Source: an uncultured Lachnospiraceae bacterium | GTDB taxonomy: Bacteria > Bacillota > Clostridia > Lachnospirales > Lachnospiraceae | Reading direction: 5' to 3' | Length of the DNA stretch: 64,000 bases | Assembly (NCBI GenBank): GCA_910578645.1 | Contig: CAJTQI010000009.1 | Coordinates: forward strand, 1-64,000 | Shown: positions 17,380-25,080 of the stretch, in pieces | Numbering within the stretch: the first letter of the stretch is position 1 | Layout of the letters: each line of letters begins with the position of its first letter | Notes under the pieces: model-generated | Database searches by the model: none | Told to the model about the DNA's origin: nothing | Seen by the model: the letters and a program-made list of their open reading frames with translations, nothing else | Translations under genes and position numbers: made by a program

Positions 17380-17507
17380 CTTTTCTTGCTTATGCGGTTG
17401 AATGCGCCAGACCTGATACCTGTCCAGGGCTTTTCCCATGGGATGATGCCGCTTTCTAGTTGCTCAATAATCCTGTCTGTTACCATTTCGTATACTGACT
17501 TTTCCAT
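17373..17507 (-). pseudogene. Truncated ArdC-like antirestriction/ssDNA-binding domain
   Basis: On the minus strand, ATG 17507 follows GGGAGG and opens a frame with MVTDRIIEQLESGIIPWEKP and RSGAFNRISKKSYS. This is the N-terminal ArdC domain of plasmid and conjugative-element proteins, normally several hundred residues long. Homology stops at about 17373, where the sequence runs into the antisense of the cold-shock-like gene, so the gene has lost its 3' part by deletion. Confidence 0.65.
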
Positions 17508-17527
17508 AGTCCATAACCTCCCAAAAT

Positions 17528-17572
17528 AAAAAAGTGTAAAGCCTTGATAATTCAATAGACTTTACACCGTGG
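17528..17572 (-). terminator. Minus-strand terminator with the CAATAGACTTTACACC motif
   Basis: On the minus strand, GTGTAAAG (17567-17560) pairs with CTTTACAC (17541-17534), followed by six T. It lies behind the coiled-coil gene. Its arm CAATAGACTTTACACCGTGG (17553-17572) is repeated inverted at 17858-17887 and, identically, at 58697-58716. Confidence 0.6.
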
Positions 17573-17599
17573 TTATGTAATATATTTATTCAGTTTTGG

Positions 17600-17821
17600 C
17601 TATGTTGTTTTCTTTTCTAATTCTTCAATCCGCTTTTCAAGCTAATCTATTTTCTTTATCAACAGGCTGATTGTATCTTTTTCTAGTTTGCAAGCATTGA
17701 TGTCATACTGCATCATTTCTAACTGCTTTTCTATCCTATCGAAACGTTTATTTGTCCGTTCTTCTACACGCCCTATTTCTTCCAATATGGCGTTGAACAT
17801 CGTTTTCATTTCATTATCCAT
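17600..17821 (-). pseudogene. Small coiled-coil protein gene with in-frame stop
   Basis: On the minus strand, ATG 17821 follows GGAGGGG. The frame reads MDNEMKTMFNAILEEIGRVE and RFDRIEKQLEMMQYD, with heptad-like spacing of hydrophobic residues. A TAG at 17642-17644 stops it after 59 residues. The same frame continues LEKRIEELEKKTT to a second stop at 17600-17602, which continues the coiled coil. A single base change (CAG to TAG) explains the break. Such short coiled-coil genes are common in mobile elements; function unknown. The 59-residue product could still be made. Confidence 0.5.
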
Positions 17822-18136
17822 ATGCCTGCCCCTCCTGTATAAATAAGTATCTCACAGCCAAGGTGTAAAGGCTATTCAATTATCAAGGTGCTTTATGTTG
17901 TGGGTTGTTTGATGTGATAAGACTATTGCATACTGGGTACAGTACGCAGGGGCTTCTTTGATTTTATAAAAATAAAAAAGTGCAACCAAAGGTTACACCT
18001 CTAGTTATCCGGTTAACGCTTGCTTTTAAAAGCGCAAGATATATGAAAAGCAGAATGAAATATCCTGCTATAATATGGTTACAGGTGAGAAATGATGATT
18101 TCTAACTTGTCACGAAAGAGAAGGGAGGAAGCGGCA
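17822..18136. other. Intergenic element scar with repeat motifs
   Basis: Holds the inverted partner (17858-17887) of the motif at 17543-17572, and a third related minus-strand hairpin at 17969-18002 (GTGCAACC/GGTTACAC with T-run on the minus strand). A TATAAT-like box at about 18068 may serve the AraC-type gene. No gene seen. Confidence 0.5.
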
Positions 18137-18994
18137 ATGTGTGGGAATATCAGAAATGTAATGGCGGCAATCGACTATATTGAAAGCCATCTGCACGAAA
18201 AGCTGGACTTGGAAACAGTTGCGGGGGCTGTACATTATTCAAAATATCATTTACACCGAATGTTCACAGATACGGTAGGGATGACAATCCAGACTTACGT
18301 ACAACGCCGTCAGTTGACTGAGGCCACAAAACTGCTTGTTTTTTCCGACAGACCAATCCTCGAAATTGCACTTTCTGCCGGATATGAGAGCCAGCAGTCC
18401 TTTACGGATATTTTCAAAGCCATGTATAAAAAATCCCCCAACCAGTACAGGGAGGAAAAAGAATTCTATCCATTGCAGTTAAGGTATGCCTTGAATGAAA
18501 ATCCCACAAATTTAGAGGAAAAAGAATGGCAGGATAAAATCGTCTTTGCAACACAGGAGGATATACCCGAATGGATAGAACTGGTTCACCTTGTCATTGA
18601 CGGTTTCCCACACTTGGACGAGAAGCAATATCTTGAACAGTTGCAGGAGTATATCAAAAATAAGAGGGCATTAATTTTGAAAGACTCTGATACGGCAATC
18701 GGAATTATGGCATTTCATGAGGTGACGGGGAGTATTGATTTCTTTGGGGTACACCCACAGTATCGGAAAAGAGGGATAGCGAAAGCATTTTGTGAAAAGG
18801 CACTGTATGAACTTGCACGTTCCGCACAAATTAGCGTGACGACTTTTCGGGAGGGTGACAAGGCAGATACAGGCTATCGGGAGATATGGGGAAGCCTTGG
18901 CTTTGCCGAAGCGGAATTGTTATTTGAGTTTGGCTATCCGACACAGCGGTTTATACTTCACAGAGAAAAATCGGAGGGCGAGGACAATGAGTGA
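18137..18994 (+). CDS. AraC-type regulator fused to a GNAT acetyltransferase domain
   Basis: A 285-residue protein. Residues 1-105 are a double helix-turn-helix AraC domain (HYSKYHLHRMFTDTVGMTIQ, then AGYESQQSFTDIFKAMYKKS). From about residue 140 the sequence fits a GNAT N-acetyltransferase, with the acetyl-CoA loop region VHPQYRKRGIAKAFCEKALY. The domain order DNA binding then GNAT suggests a regulator that binds or acetylates a small molecule; that is inference. ATG 18137 follows GGGAGG by eight bases. The 3' end overlaps the next gene, a MATE pump, by eight bases, so the pair is translationally coupled and the regulator probably controls the pump. Confidence 0.82.
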   Translation: MCGNIRNVMAAIDYIESHLHEKLDLETVAGAVHYSKYHLHRMFTDTVGMTIQTYVQRRQLTEATKLLVFSDRPILEIALSAGYESQQSFTDIFKAMYKKSPNQYREEKEFYPLQLRYALNENPTNLEEKEWQDKIVFATQEDIPEWIELVHLVIDGFPHLDEKQYLEQLQEYIKNKRALILKDSDTAIGIMAFHEVTGSIDFFGVHPQYRKRGIAKAFCEKALYELARSAQISVTTFREGDKADTGYREIWGSLGFAEAELLFEFGYPTQRFILHREKSEGEDNE

Positions 18995-20321
18995 ACTAAA
19001 TCCATTATCACAGAACTTTACACTAAAATCATTGCTGAAATTTTCATTTCCGACAATCTTGATGATGATATTCATGGGGCTGTATACAGTCGTTGACACA
19101 ATTTTTGTAGCACGATTTGTAGATACAAATGCACTTTCGGCATTGAATATCGTCTGTCCTGTTATCAATCTGATTGTCGGTCTTGGAACTATGCTTGCAA
19201 CAGGAGGAAGTGCGATAGTAGCCCGCAAAATGGGAGCAGGAGAACATGCACGGGCGGCACAGGATTTTACGCTGATTATCTCAACGGGCATTTTGTTAGG
19301 TGTATTGATTGCAATCTTGGGGACGGTTTTTATTGACCGGATTGTCTGGGGGCTTGGAGCGAGCAGTATCCTATTTCCATACTGTAAAGAATACCTTTTC
19401 ATTCTACTGTTATTCACACCCGCAAGTATCCTGCAAGTGCTTTTTCAAAATCTGATTGTAACGGCGGGACGCCCCGGAATGGGTATGGTGCTTGGCGTAA
19501 GCGCGGGAATCGTCAATATTTTACTGGACTATCTTTTTATGGTGCCGCTTCACATGGGCATTAAGGGGGCGGCATTTGGTACGGGCATTGGCTATATGAT
19601 ACCGGCGGTGATTGGATTGTGGTTCTTTTCCGCAAAGAGAGGCAGTCTGCATTTTAGGAAGCCAGTCATGGATTCTTCCGTATTGGCTGAAAGCTGTACC
19701 AATGGTTTTTCGGAAATGGTAAGTCAGGCGGCAACAGCGGTTACAACATTCCTTTTTAACCGGATTATGATGAAACTGCTTGGAGAAAACGGAGTTGCGG
19801 CAATTACAATCATTATCTATGCACAATTTTTATTGAGCGCCCTTTACATAGGTTTTTCTATGGGAGTAGCCCCTGTTATCAGCTATAACTTTGGGAAGCA
19901 AGACGAAAAACAGCTAAAGAATGTATTTTCTATTTGTATGCGGTTCATTGTTTTTGTTTCGGTCACTGTTTTTGCGGTAGCTTTTATTTGGGGTTCTCCA
20001 TTGGTTGGTATTTTTGCTAAAAAGGGAACGCCTGTTTATGAAATTGCACGAAACGGATTTTTGATTTTTCCCTTTGGCTTTCTGTTTTGTGGGCTGAATA
20101 TTTTTACCTCTGCCACATTCACAGCATTATCAAATGGGAAATTGTCAGCAATTTTGTCATTTCTGCGGACATTCGGACTGATTACAGTACTGTTGTTTAC
20201 ATTGCCTAATTTATGGGGCGTAGTGGGTGTATGGCTTGCAGTACCGATAGCGGAACTAATCACTATGATTGTAGCACTGGTTTTCCTCCATCAGAACAGA
20301 GAAAAATATCACTATGCGTAA
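18987..20321 (+). CDS. MATE family efflux transporter
   Basis: A 444-residue integral membrane protein with about 12 predicted helices in two homologous halves, fitting the multidrug and toxic compound extrusion family that exports cationic drugs by Na+ or H+ antiport. Typical segments are FPTILMMIFMGLYTVVDTIF, GTMLATGGSAIVARKMGAGE and GVAPVISYNFGKQ. ATG 18987 lies inside the end of the AraC-GNAT gene. It is closely related to the next MATE gene (20624), which shares the ATGGSA and ARKMG/MRKMG segments, suggesting an old tandem duplication. The substrate cannot be read from sequence. Confidence 0.9.
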   Translation: MSELNPLSQNFTLKSLLKFSFPTILMMIFMGLYTVVDTIFVARFVDTNALSALNIVCPVINLIVGLGTMLATGGSAIVARKMGAGEHARAAQDFTLIISTGILLGVLIAILGTVFIDRIVWGLGASSILFPYCKEYLFILLLFTPASILQVLFQNLIVTAGRPGMGMVLGVSAGIVNILLDYLFMVPLHMGIKGAAFGTGIGYMIPAVIGLWFFSAKRGSLHFRKPVMDSSVLAESCTNGFSEMVSQAATAVTTFLFNRIMMKLLGENGVAAITIIIYAQFLLSALYIGFSMGVAPVISYNFGKQDEKQLKNVFSICMRFIVFVSVTVFAVAFIWGSPLVGIFAKKGTPVYEIARNGFLIFPFGFLFCGLNIFTSATFTALSNGKLSAILSFLRTFGLITVLLFTLPNLWGVVGVWLAVPIAELITMIVALVFLHQNREKYHYA

Positions 20322-20343
20322 AAAGAAGATTTTCATGCCCTCC

Positions 20344-20379
20344 GGCGGTTTTGAAATAGTAATCAAAGCCGCTTTTTTT
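20344..20379 (+). terminator. Terminator after the first MATE gene
   Basis: Stem GCGGTTTTGA/TCAAAGCCGC followed by seven T. Confidence 0.8.
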
Positions 20380-20551
20380 ATGTGGCAGAACAGGTTCCAT
20401 GGATAGGGCGGTGTTGAGAGGTACTTGGGAGCAGCCTGAATCCGAAGCGATTGATTTATTTTTCAATATAGTAGCTGTATCTGATTTTATTACGCCTGCT
20501 TTAATTCCGGTGACTACGTCAATTTTATGTTTTTAAATATAAAACACGGTA

Positions 20552-20582
20552 TTGACCGTACAGTTACTGTATGGATTATGAT
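20552..20582 (+). promoter_or_regulatory. MerR-type promoter with 19-base spacer and dyad
   Basis: TTGACC (20552-20557) and TATGAT (20577-20582) are 19 bases apart instead of 17. The spacer region holds the near-perfect dyad CCGTACAGT-T-ACTGTATGG. This geometry is the hallmark of promoters activated by MerR-family proteins, which untwist the DNA to realign the two boxes. It precedes a multidrug pump, as for BmrR and BltR. No MerR gene lies in this window. Confidence 0.65.
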
Positions 20583-20623
20583 GCTATATACAGAAAAAGA
20601 CATCAAGAATGGAGGAGAAATTT

Positions 20624-21955
20624 ATGGAAAACTCAAATGTATATGAAAAACCTGTGACACTCAGTAACACCCTGAAATTTGCTGTACCGACTATTGCAAT
20701 GACGGTGTTTATGTCCTTTTACACAATGGTTGACGGGTTGTTTGTATCGAATCTGATTGGCACAAGCGCACTTTCAGCTATCAACCTGACAGCGCCGATT
20801 ATACAGCTTGTCACAGCTATTTCCACCATGCTTGCCACCGGCGGAAGTGCAGTCATTATGAGAAAGATGGGGGAGCAGAACGGGAAGGAGGCAAAGGAAG
20901 ATTTTACATTTCTGATTTTGGTGAACGTTATTGTTGGGGTGGCCATGTGTGCTGTGGGGTATCTGGCAATGGAACATATTTTTGCCGGAATGAATCTTTC
21001 GGCAGATGTGGAAGGGTACTGCGTGGAATACTTGGGCCATTATCTGGTGTTTACTGTTCCGATTCTTCTTATGAATAATTTTACGCTATATATGATTGCC
21101 AGCGAAAAGGCTAATCTTTCCTTAATTTGTTCGGTAATGGGCGGCGTCTTAAATATGGTGCTTGATTATGTGTTTATCGCCGGGGCTGGTATGGGAATCA
21201 GCGGCGCAGCGGTTGCAACGGGCATTGGCTATTCGGTGACGGCGGTTGTGGGATTATTTGTTTTTAGCAGTAAGAAGAGTCTTCTGCATTTTACGAAACC
21301 GGCGTTTCGGCTCAAAGTCCTTGCAAATGCGGCTACAAATGGATGTTCGGAGATGGCGACCGCACTTGTCACAGGGATTATCACCATGATGTTTAACTGG
21401 ACGATGCTGCGCTATGTCGGGGAGGACGGGGTCGCGGCTGTCACAATCATCATGTATGTGCTGATGTTTGCGAGTTCTCTGTATACGGGATATTCTTACG
21501 GGGTTGCGCCTATGCTCAGTTACTATTATGGGGAACAAAACCGGGAAAAGCTGAAAAAACTGGTGGTAGTCAGTTTCAAGGTGATTGCATGGATATCTGT
21601 TATGACGGTTGTAGCGTCTTTCCTACTGACAAGGCCGTTAGTTTCCGTATTTGCCCGGCCGGATAATCCGGTGTATGATTTGGCCGTGACGGGTAACAGA
21701 ATATGTACGATGGCTTTGTTTTTCATTGGTTTTAATATCTTTGCCAGCGGAATGTTTACCGCACTGTCGAACGGAATCGTTTCGGCTGTACTTGCATTTT
21801 CCAGGTCATTTGTATTTATGCTGATTATGATGATTGTGTTGCCGTTGATTTTGGGCGTAAACGGGATTTGGCTGGCAACTCCCGTAGCGGAATTGATGGC
21901 GTTTGTTTTGTCTGTTGTCATGTTTTTTAAATATAGGAAGAAGTATGGTTACTAG
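20624..21955 (+). CDS. MATE family efflux transporter, MerR-type promoter
   Basis: A 443-residue MATE pump with about 12 membrane segments (FAVPTIAMTVFMSFYTMVDG, TMLATGGSAVIMRKMGEQ, YGVAPMLSYYYGEQ). ATG 20624 has GGAGGAG just upstream, so it is preferred over the in-frame ATG at 20609. It has its own promoter of MerR geometry and is separated from the first MATE gene by a terminator. This implies induction by a different regulator, probably by drug-like ligands. It faces the minus-strand gene at 22008. Confidence 0.9.
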   Translation: MENSNVYEKPVTLSNTLKFAVPTIAMTVFMSFYTMVDGLFVSNLIGTSALSAINLTAPIIQLVTAISTMLATGGSAVIMRKMGEQNGKEAKEDFTFLILVNVIVGVAMCAVGYLAMEHIFAGMNLSADVEGYCVEYLGHYLVFTVPILLMNNFTLYMIASEKANLSLICSVMGGVLNMVLDYVFIAGAGMGISGAAVATGIGYSVTAVVGLFVFSSKKSLLHFTKPAFRLKVLANAATNGCSEMATALVTGIITMMFNWTMLRYVGEDGVAAVTIIMYVLMFASSLYTGYSYGVAPMLSYYYGEQNREKLKKLVVVSFKVIAWISVMTVVASFLLTRPLVSVFARPDNPVYDLAVTGNRICTMALFFIGFNIFASGMFTALSNGIVSAVLAFSRSFVFMLIMMIVLPLILGVNGIWLATPVAELMAFVLSVVMFFKYRKKYGY

Positions 21956-22007
21956 GACGATGTGGCGTGCCGGTAAGCAAATCTTTTCCGGTATTTAGTT
22001 AACGTTT

Positions 22008-23804
22008 CTATTTAATTTCTACACTGAGAAATATTTGCTTCTTTTCTTTAGAAAACCAAATTTTCTTTACGGATTCATCATAAGTCAATGCTTCCAGAAG
22101 CTTGTTAATTGCATCCTCGTCTTCTGCTGCCAGGACAAGCGTATATCCACTGTCTAGTTGCTCCTGGAGCCGGGCAGTGTCGATATCCGCATCCCTTACC
22201 GCTTTGCACTGATTGGAAGTCAGGTATACGAAGTTGGCATGGAAGCCCCATTGCGGAAATACATAGATTTTTTCTGCCTTTTCCGGGTCTGCCTGGGCTT
22301 CATGGGCAAAATCATTGTAGGCGGACGAATAACGTCCGCGCCCGCCTGTCTCATCTAAGAGGTGCAGGAAAATCTGATTGTCTCTGAAATTAATGCAAAT
22401 TGCGGACAGCATTAAAAACACAGTTATGGCAATGCCGCTATATTTTGGAAGAAATTCACAGATGTGGCAGAGTCCCAAAATTATGACGATGAACATCAAA
22501 AAACAGATTGGCACGAAATGCTGCGGCTGCATTCCCTTTATAATAGGCAGGCTGCACAGATAGAAGCCGAAAAGGTAGGCATAGAGATAGAAGATAGCTT
22601 TTTTGGCACCGGTCAGCGGCCGTTTTTGTTTACCCAAGAGTCGGGGTGTACATAGAATTGCCGTAACAACTATGCAGCACAATGGATAGATGCCCCCAAA
22701 ATCATTTAGGTGCTCTCCAAATATGGTATATTGCAGGCGGTTATTGCTTAGCAGCCCATAGAGCAATGTCCAGAATAAAAGGAAAACAGAACCGGTATTC
22801 CGTTGTGTGGTATGTGAGAAAAGGCCGGAAACAGACTGAAGTTTGTCTGGCATGATGAACAGGGCGGCAACCAGGGCGACGGCCAGAAAAATGAGAGCTG
22901 CAAGCCCTAATATGCGGTAAATTTTTATAAGTTTGGGCCTGCAAGGTGCGTATTTAGGTGAGAGGACGACCAGGACCGGGAGAGTCAGGATAAGAAGCAT
23001 TAGGGCGCAGCCAGTAAAAAGGAGCAGTCTTGTCAATGTGCAAATTCCCAAAATATTTACTAAAAGGGAGTCAAAATAACCAAAGAAATAGCAAATACTT
23101 CCTATCGGGATTCCCCATAGGAAGAGGGCGGCGCCGGACAGCTTATGGCCTTTTTTTTCACGGAGTATGATGATGAGGGTAGAAACCGGAGCTAAGAATA
23201 AGAATGTAAAATAACCATAAAAGGCAAGTCCTTGGAATATACCGGCAAGAAGCAATTTAGATTCCGGGCAGTAATTCTCCGTACAGTATTGCTTTACGAT
23301 AATGCCACAGGACAACAGGAAAAATATAGTGCCCGGAAGCATGATATAGTACTGTGTCCTTGAAAGTAAGAGCGTGCTCTGGGCAGTCACACACAGCAGT
23401 GACCCGACTAGCGGAAGCAGATATTTGTTGCTTATTTTTTTGGAAAAGACAAACAGGATGGCGCCGATTATGCCGATGTAAAACAGATTCGTCATCCGCA
23501 GCGTGAGGGCATTGGAGACACCGAAGCATTTCAGGACGAAAAACTGTACTATAGATGTAAGAGTTCCGTGGTAAAGGTTTCCAAGAAGGGGCAGCCCGGC
23601 GTGCTTAGTAATCTGCGTAAAATTATCTATGCCGGGGAAGGCCCACACTGCCGCGATATAGTCCGGGTATACTGCGTCATAATAGATTCCGGGCAGTCCG
23701 ATATTTTGGATTCCTGTCAGATAAGTACAGAGGAAAATGAGCAGAATGCCCGCCAGATTTTTCTTATGGCCTGATAGATTGTTTTTTGTTTGGGCTGCAA
23801 CCAT
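22008..23804 (-). CDS. Polytopic membrane protein, probable GT-C glycosyltransferase
   Basis: A 598-residue protein with roughly twelve hydrophobic segments and a soluble C-terminal domain of about 110 residues (EKIYVFPQWGFHANFVYL). An acidic motif YYDAVYPD follows the first membrane segment, where GT-C enzymes such as the PMT/ArnT group place their catalytic aspartate. That supports, but does not prove, a lipid-linked-sugar transferase. ATG 23804 follows AAGGA; a longer in-frame start at 23888 is less likely because the extra residues are polar. It stands alone, and no sugar-nucleotide genes are near. Confidence 0.6.
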   Translation of the reverse strand: MVAAQTKNNLSGHKKNLAGILLIFLCTYLTGIQNIGLPGIYYDAVYPDYIAAVWAFPGIDNFTQITKHAGLPLLGNLYHGTLTSIVQFFVLKCFGVSNALTLRMTNLFYIGIIGAILFVFSKKISNKYLLPLVGSLLCVTAQSTLLLSRTQYYIMLPGTIFFLLSCGIIVKQYCTENYCPESKLLLAGIFQGLAFYGYFTFLFLAPVSTLIIILREKKGHKLSGAALFLWGIPIGSICYFFGYFDSLLVNILGICTLTRLLLFTGCALMLLILTLPVLVVLSPKYAPCRPKLIKIYRILGLAALIFLAVALVAALFIMPDKLQSVSGLFSHTTQRNTGSVFLLFWTLLYGLLSNNRLQYTIFGEHLNDFGGIYPLCCIVVTAILCTPRLLGKQKRPLTGAKKAIFYLYAYLFGFYLCSLPIIKGMQPQHFVPICFLMFIVIILGLCHICEFLPKYSGIAITVFLMLSAICINFRDNQIFLHLLDETGGRGRYSSAYNDFAHEAQADPEKAEKIYVFPQWGFHANFVYLTSNQCKAVRDADIDTARLQEQLDSGYTLVLAAEDEDAINKLLEALTYDESVKKIWFSKEKKQIFLSVEIK

Positions 23805-23956
23805 GTCTTCATCCTTACTTTCATTCTTATTTTCATATGCGATATGGCAATTATACCGCAGCAGCCATGGGGAAGCAAATTTTTGCACAAAAAAGCTCCG
23901 GGAAAAGATTTCTGTGTGGAATTTCTAAAGTAATCCGACGCAAAACAGAATTATCT

Positions 23957-23985
23957 TGACATCTGTTTGGCAGGGAGTAAAATTA
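23957..23985 (+). promoter_or_regulatory. Probable promoter of the TauE/SafE gene
   Basis: TTGACA near 23957 with TAAAAT about 16 bases downstream, pointing to the TauE/SafE gene. A degenerate leader-repeat copy lies between. Confidence 0.45.
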
Positions 23986-24033
23986 TCAGCAACGGATTAA
24001 TGGGTCCGTTGGGAATCGGAAAGGAGCAGGAAA

Positions 24034-24105
24034 TAGATTGAAAAATCAGCTTGATAGCGGATTTTATGACAGGGCTATTTGTGACGCTCCGGAATGGAGA
24101 TTTTT
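24034..24105 (+). repeat. Degenerate copy of the leader repeat (upstream of tauE-like gene)
   Basis: Starts AGATTGAAAAATCAGC like the copy at 43883, keeps CTATTTGTG and ends GGAATGGAG before the ATG, but lacks the inner hairpin and most of the outer stem. Assignment is weak on its own and rests on the two end matches. Confidence 0.35.
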
Positions 24106-24876
24106 ATGTATAAATTAGTGATTTGCTTTATTGCAGGAATTGGTGCGGGGCTTGGAACAGGGTTTGCGGGTATGAGCGCGGCGGCGGTCATTAGTCCGAT
24201 GTTAATCACTTTTCTTGGACTTCCGGCCTATGAGGCGGTGGGCATCGCACTTGCAAGTGATGTGCTTGCGAGCGCCATAAGCGCATACACATATGGCAAA
24301 AATAAGAATTTGGATATTCGCAACGGGATTGTGATGATGGTGGCGGTGCTTCTTTGTACACTTTTCGGAAGCTGGATAGCGAGCATGGTGCCAAATACCA
24401 CGATGGGAAGCTTCTCCGTATGTATGACATTTCTGTTAGGTATCAAGTTTATTGTGAAGCCGGTTATGACGACCAAGGAATCCATGAACCAGGTGAGCGG
24501 CAAAAAAAGAGTTATCCAGTCGGTGATATGTGGTATTGGGGTGGGGTTTATCTGTGGATTTATCGGTGCGGGCGGCGGCATGATGATGTTGCTTATCTTG
24601 ACAAGTGTGCTTGGGTATGAACTAAAGACGGCTGTGGGCACAAGTGTATTTATCATGACATTTACTGCTTTTACGGGTGCGGCAAGCCATTTCGCCATCG
24701 GCGGGACGCCGGACATCCTGTGCCTTATCTACTGTGTGCTTTCCACGTTATTATGGGCGAGAGTGGCCGCGAAGTTTGCCAACAAGGCGGCTCCGGCTAC
24801 GTTGAACCGGGCTACGGGTGTGGTGCTTGCGATTTTGGGCGCCGCGATTATGGGGGTAAACTTTTTTTCCAAGTAG
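24106..24876 (+). CDS. TauE/SafE family permease
   Basis: A 256-residue membrane protein with about eight helices. It shows the internal repeat typical of the family: GIGAGLGTGFAGMSAAAVISP near the N-terminus and GVGFICGFIGAGGGMMM in the second half. The family exports sulfite, sulfoacetate and related organosulfur anions in known cases; the substrate here is not determinable. ATG 24106 follows TGGAG at a normal distance. No sulfur-metabolism neighbour helps. Confidence 0.85.
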   Translation: MYKLVICFIAGIGAGLGTGFAGMSAAAVISPMLITFLGLPAYEAVGIALASDVLASAISAYTYGKNKNLDIRNGIVMMVAVLLCTLFGSWIASMVPNTTMGSFSVCMTFLLGIKFIVKPVMTTKESMNQVSGKKRVIQSVICGIGVGFICGFIGAGGGMMMLLILTSVLGYELKTAVGTSVFIMTFTAFTGAASHFAIGGTPDILCLIYCVLSTLLWARVAAKFANKAAPATLNRATGVVLAILGAAIMGVNFFSK

Positions 24877-24978
24877 ATTTATGGCAGTTTCATAGTTTGT
24901 TACAATTATGCGTTCCTATTAACAAAAACATCTAAATTATTTTAATGCTTAACTGTGACAAGTTATCTATTTTGTAGT

Positions 24979-25012
24979 AGCACAATAGGAGACAATTTTT
25001 AAATATTGTGCT
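24979..25012. promoter_or_regulatory. Inverted repeat upstream of the EAL gene
   Basis: AGCACAATA (24979-24987) and TATTGTGCT (25004-25012) are perfect 9-bp complements 16 bases apart, directly followed by a TAAAATATA box. The position suits an operator. Confidence 0.4.
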
Positions 25013-25080
25013 AAAATATAGTTATGCTTTGTGAAAGCGTTACATATAGAACACAAAGGCGGGCGGTGGGAGGATGCTGT

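Noticed and set aside
16785..18136. Full integrative element behind tRNA-Met
   Set aside because: No integrase, relaxase or second copy of the tRNA-Met 3' end was found; only scar sequence is supported.
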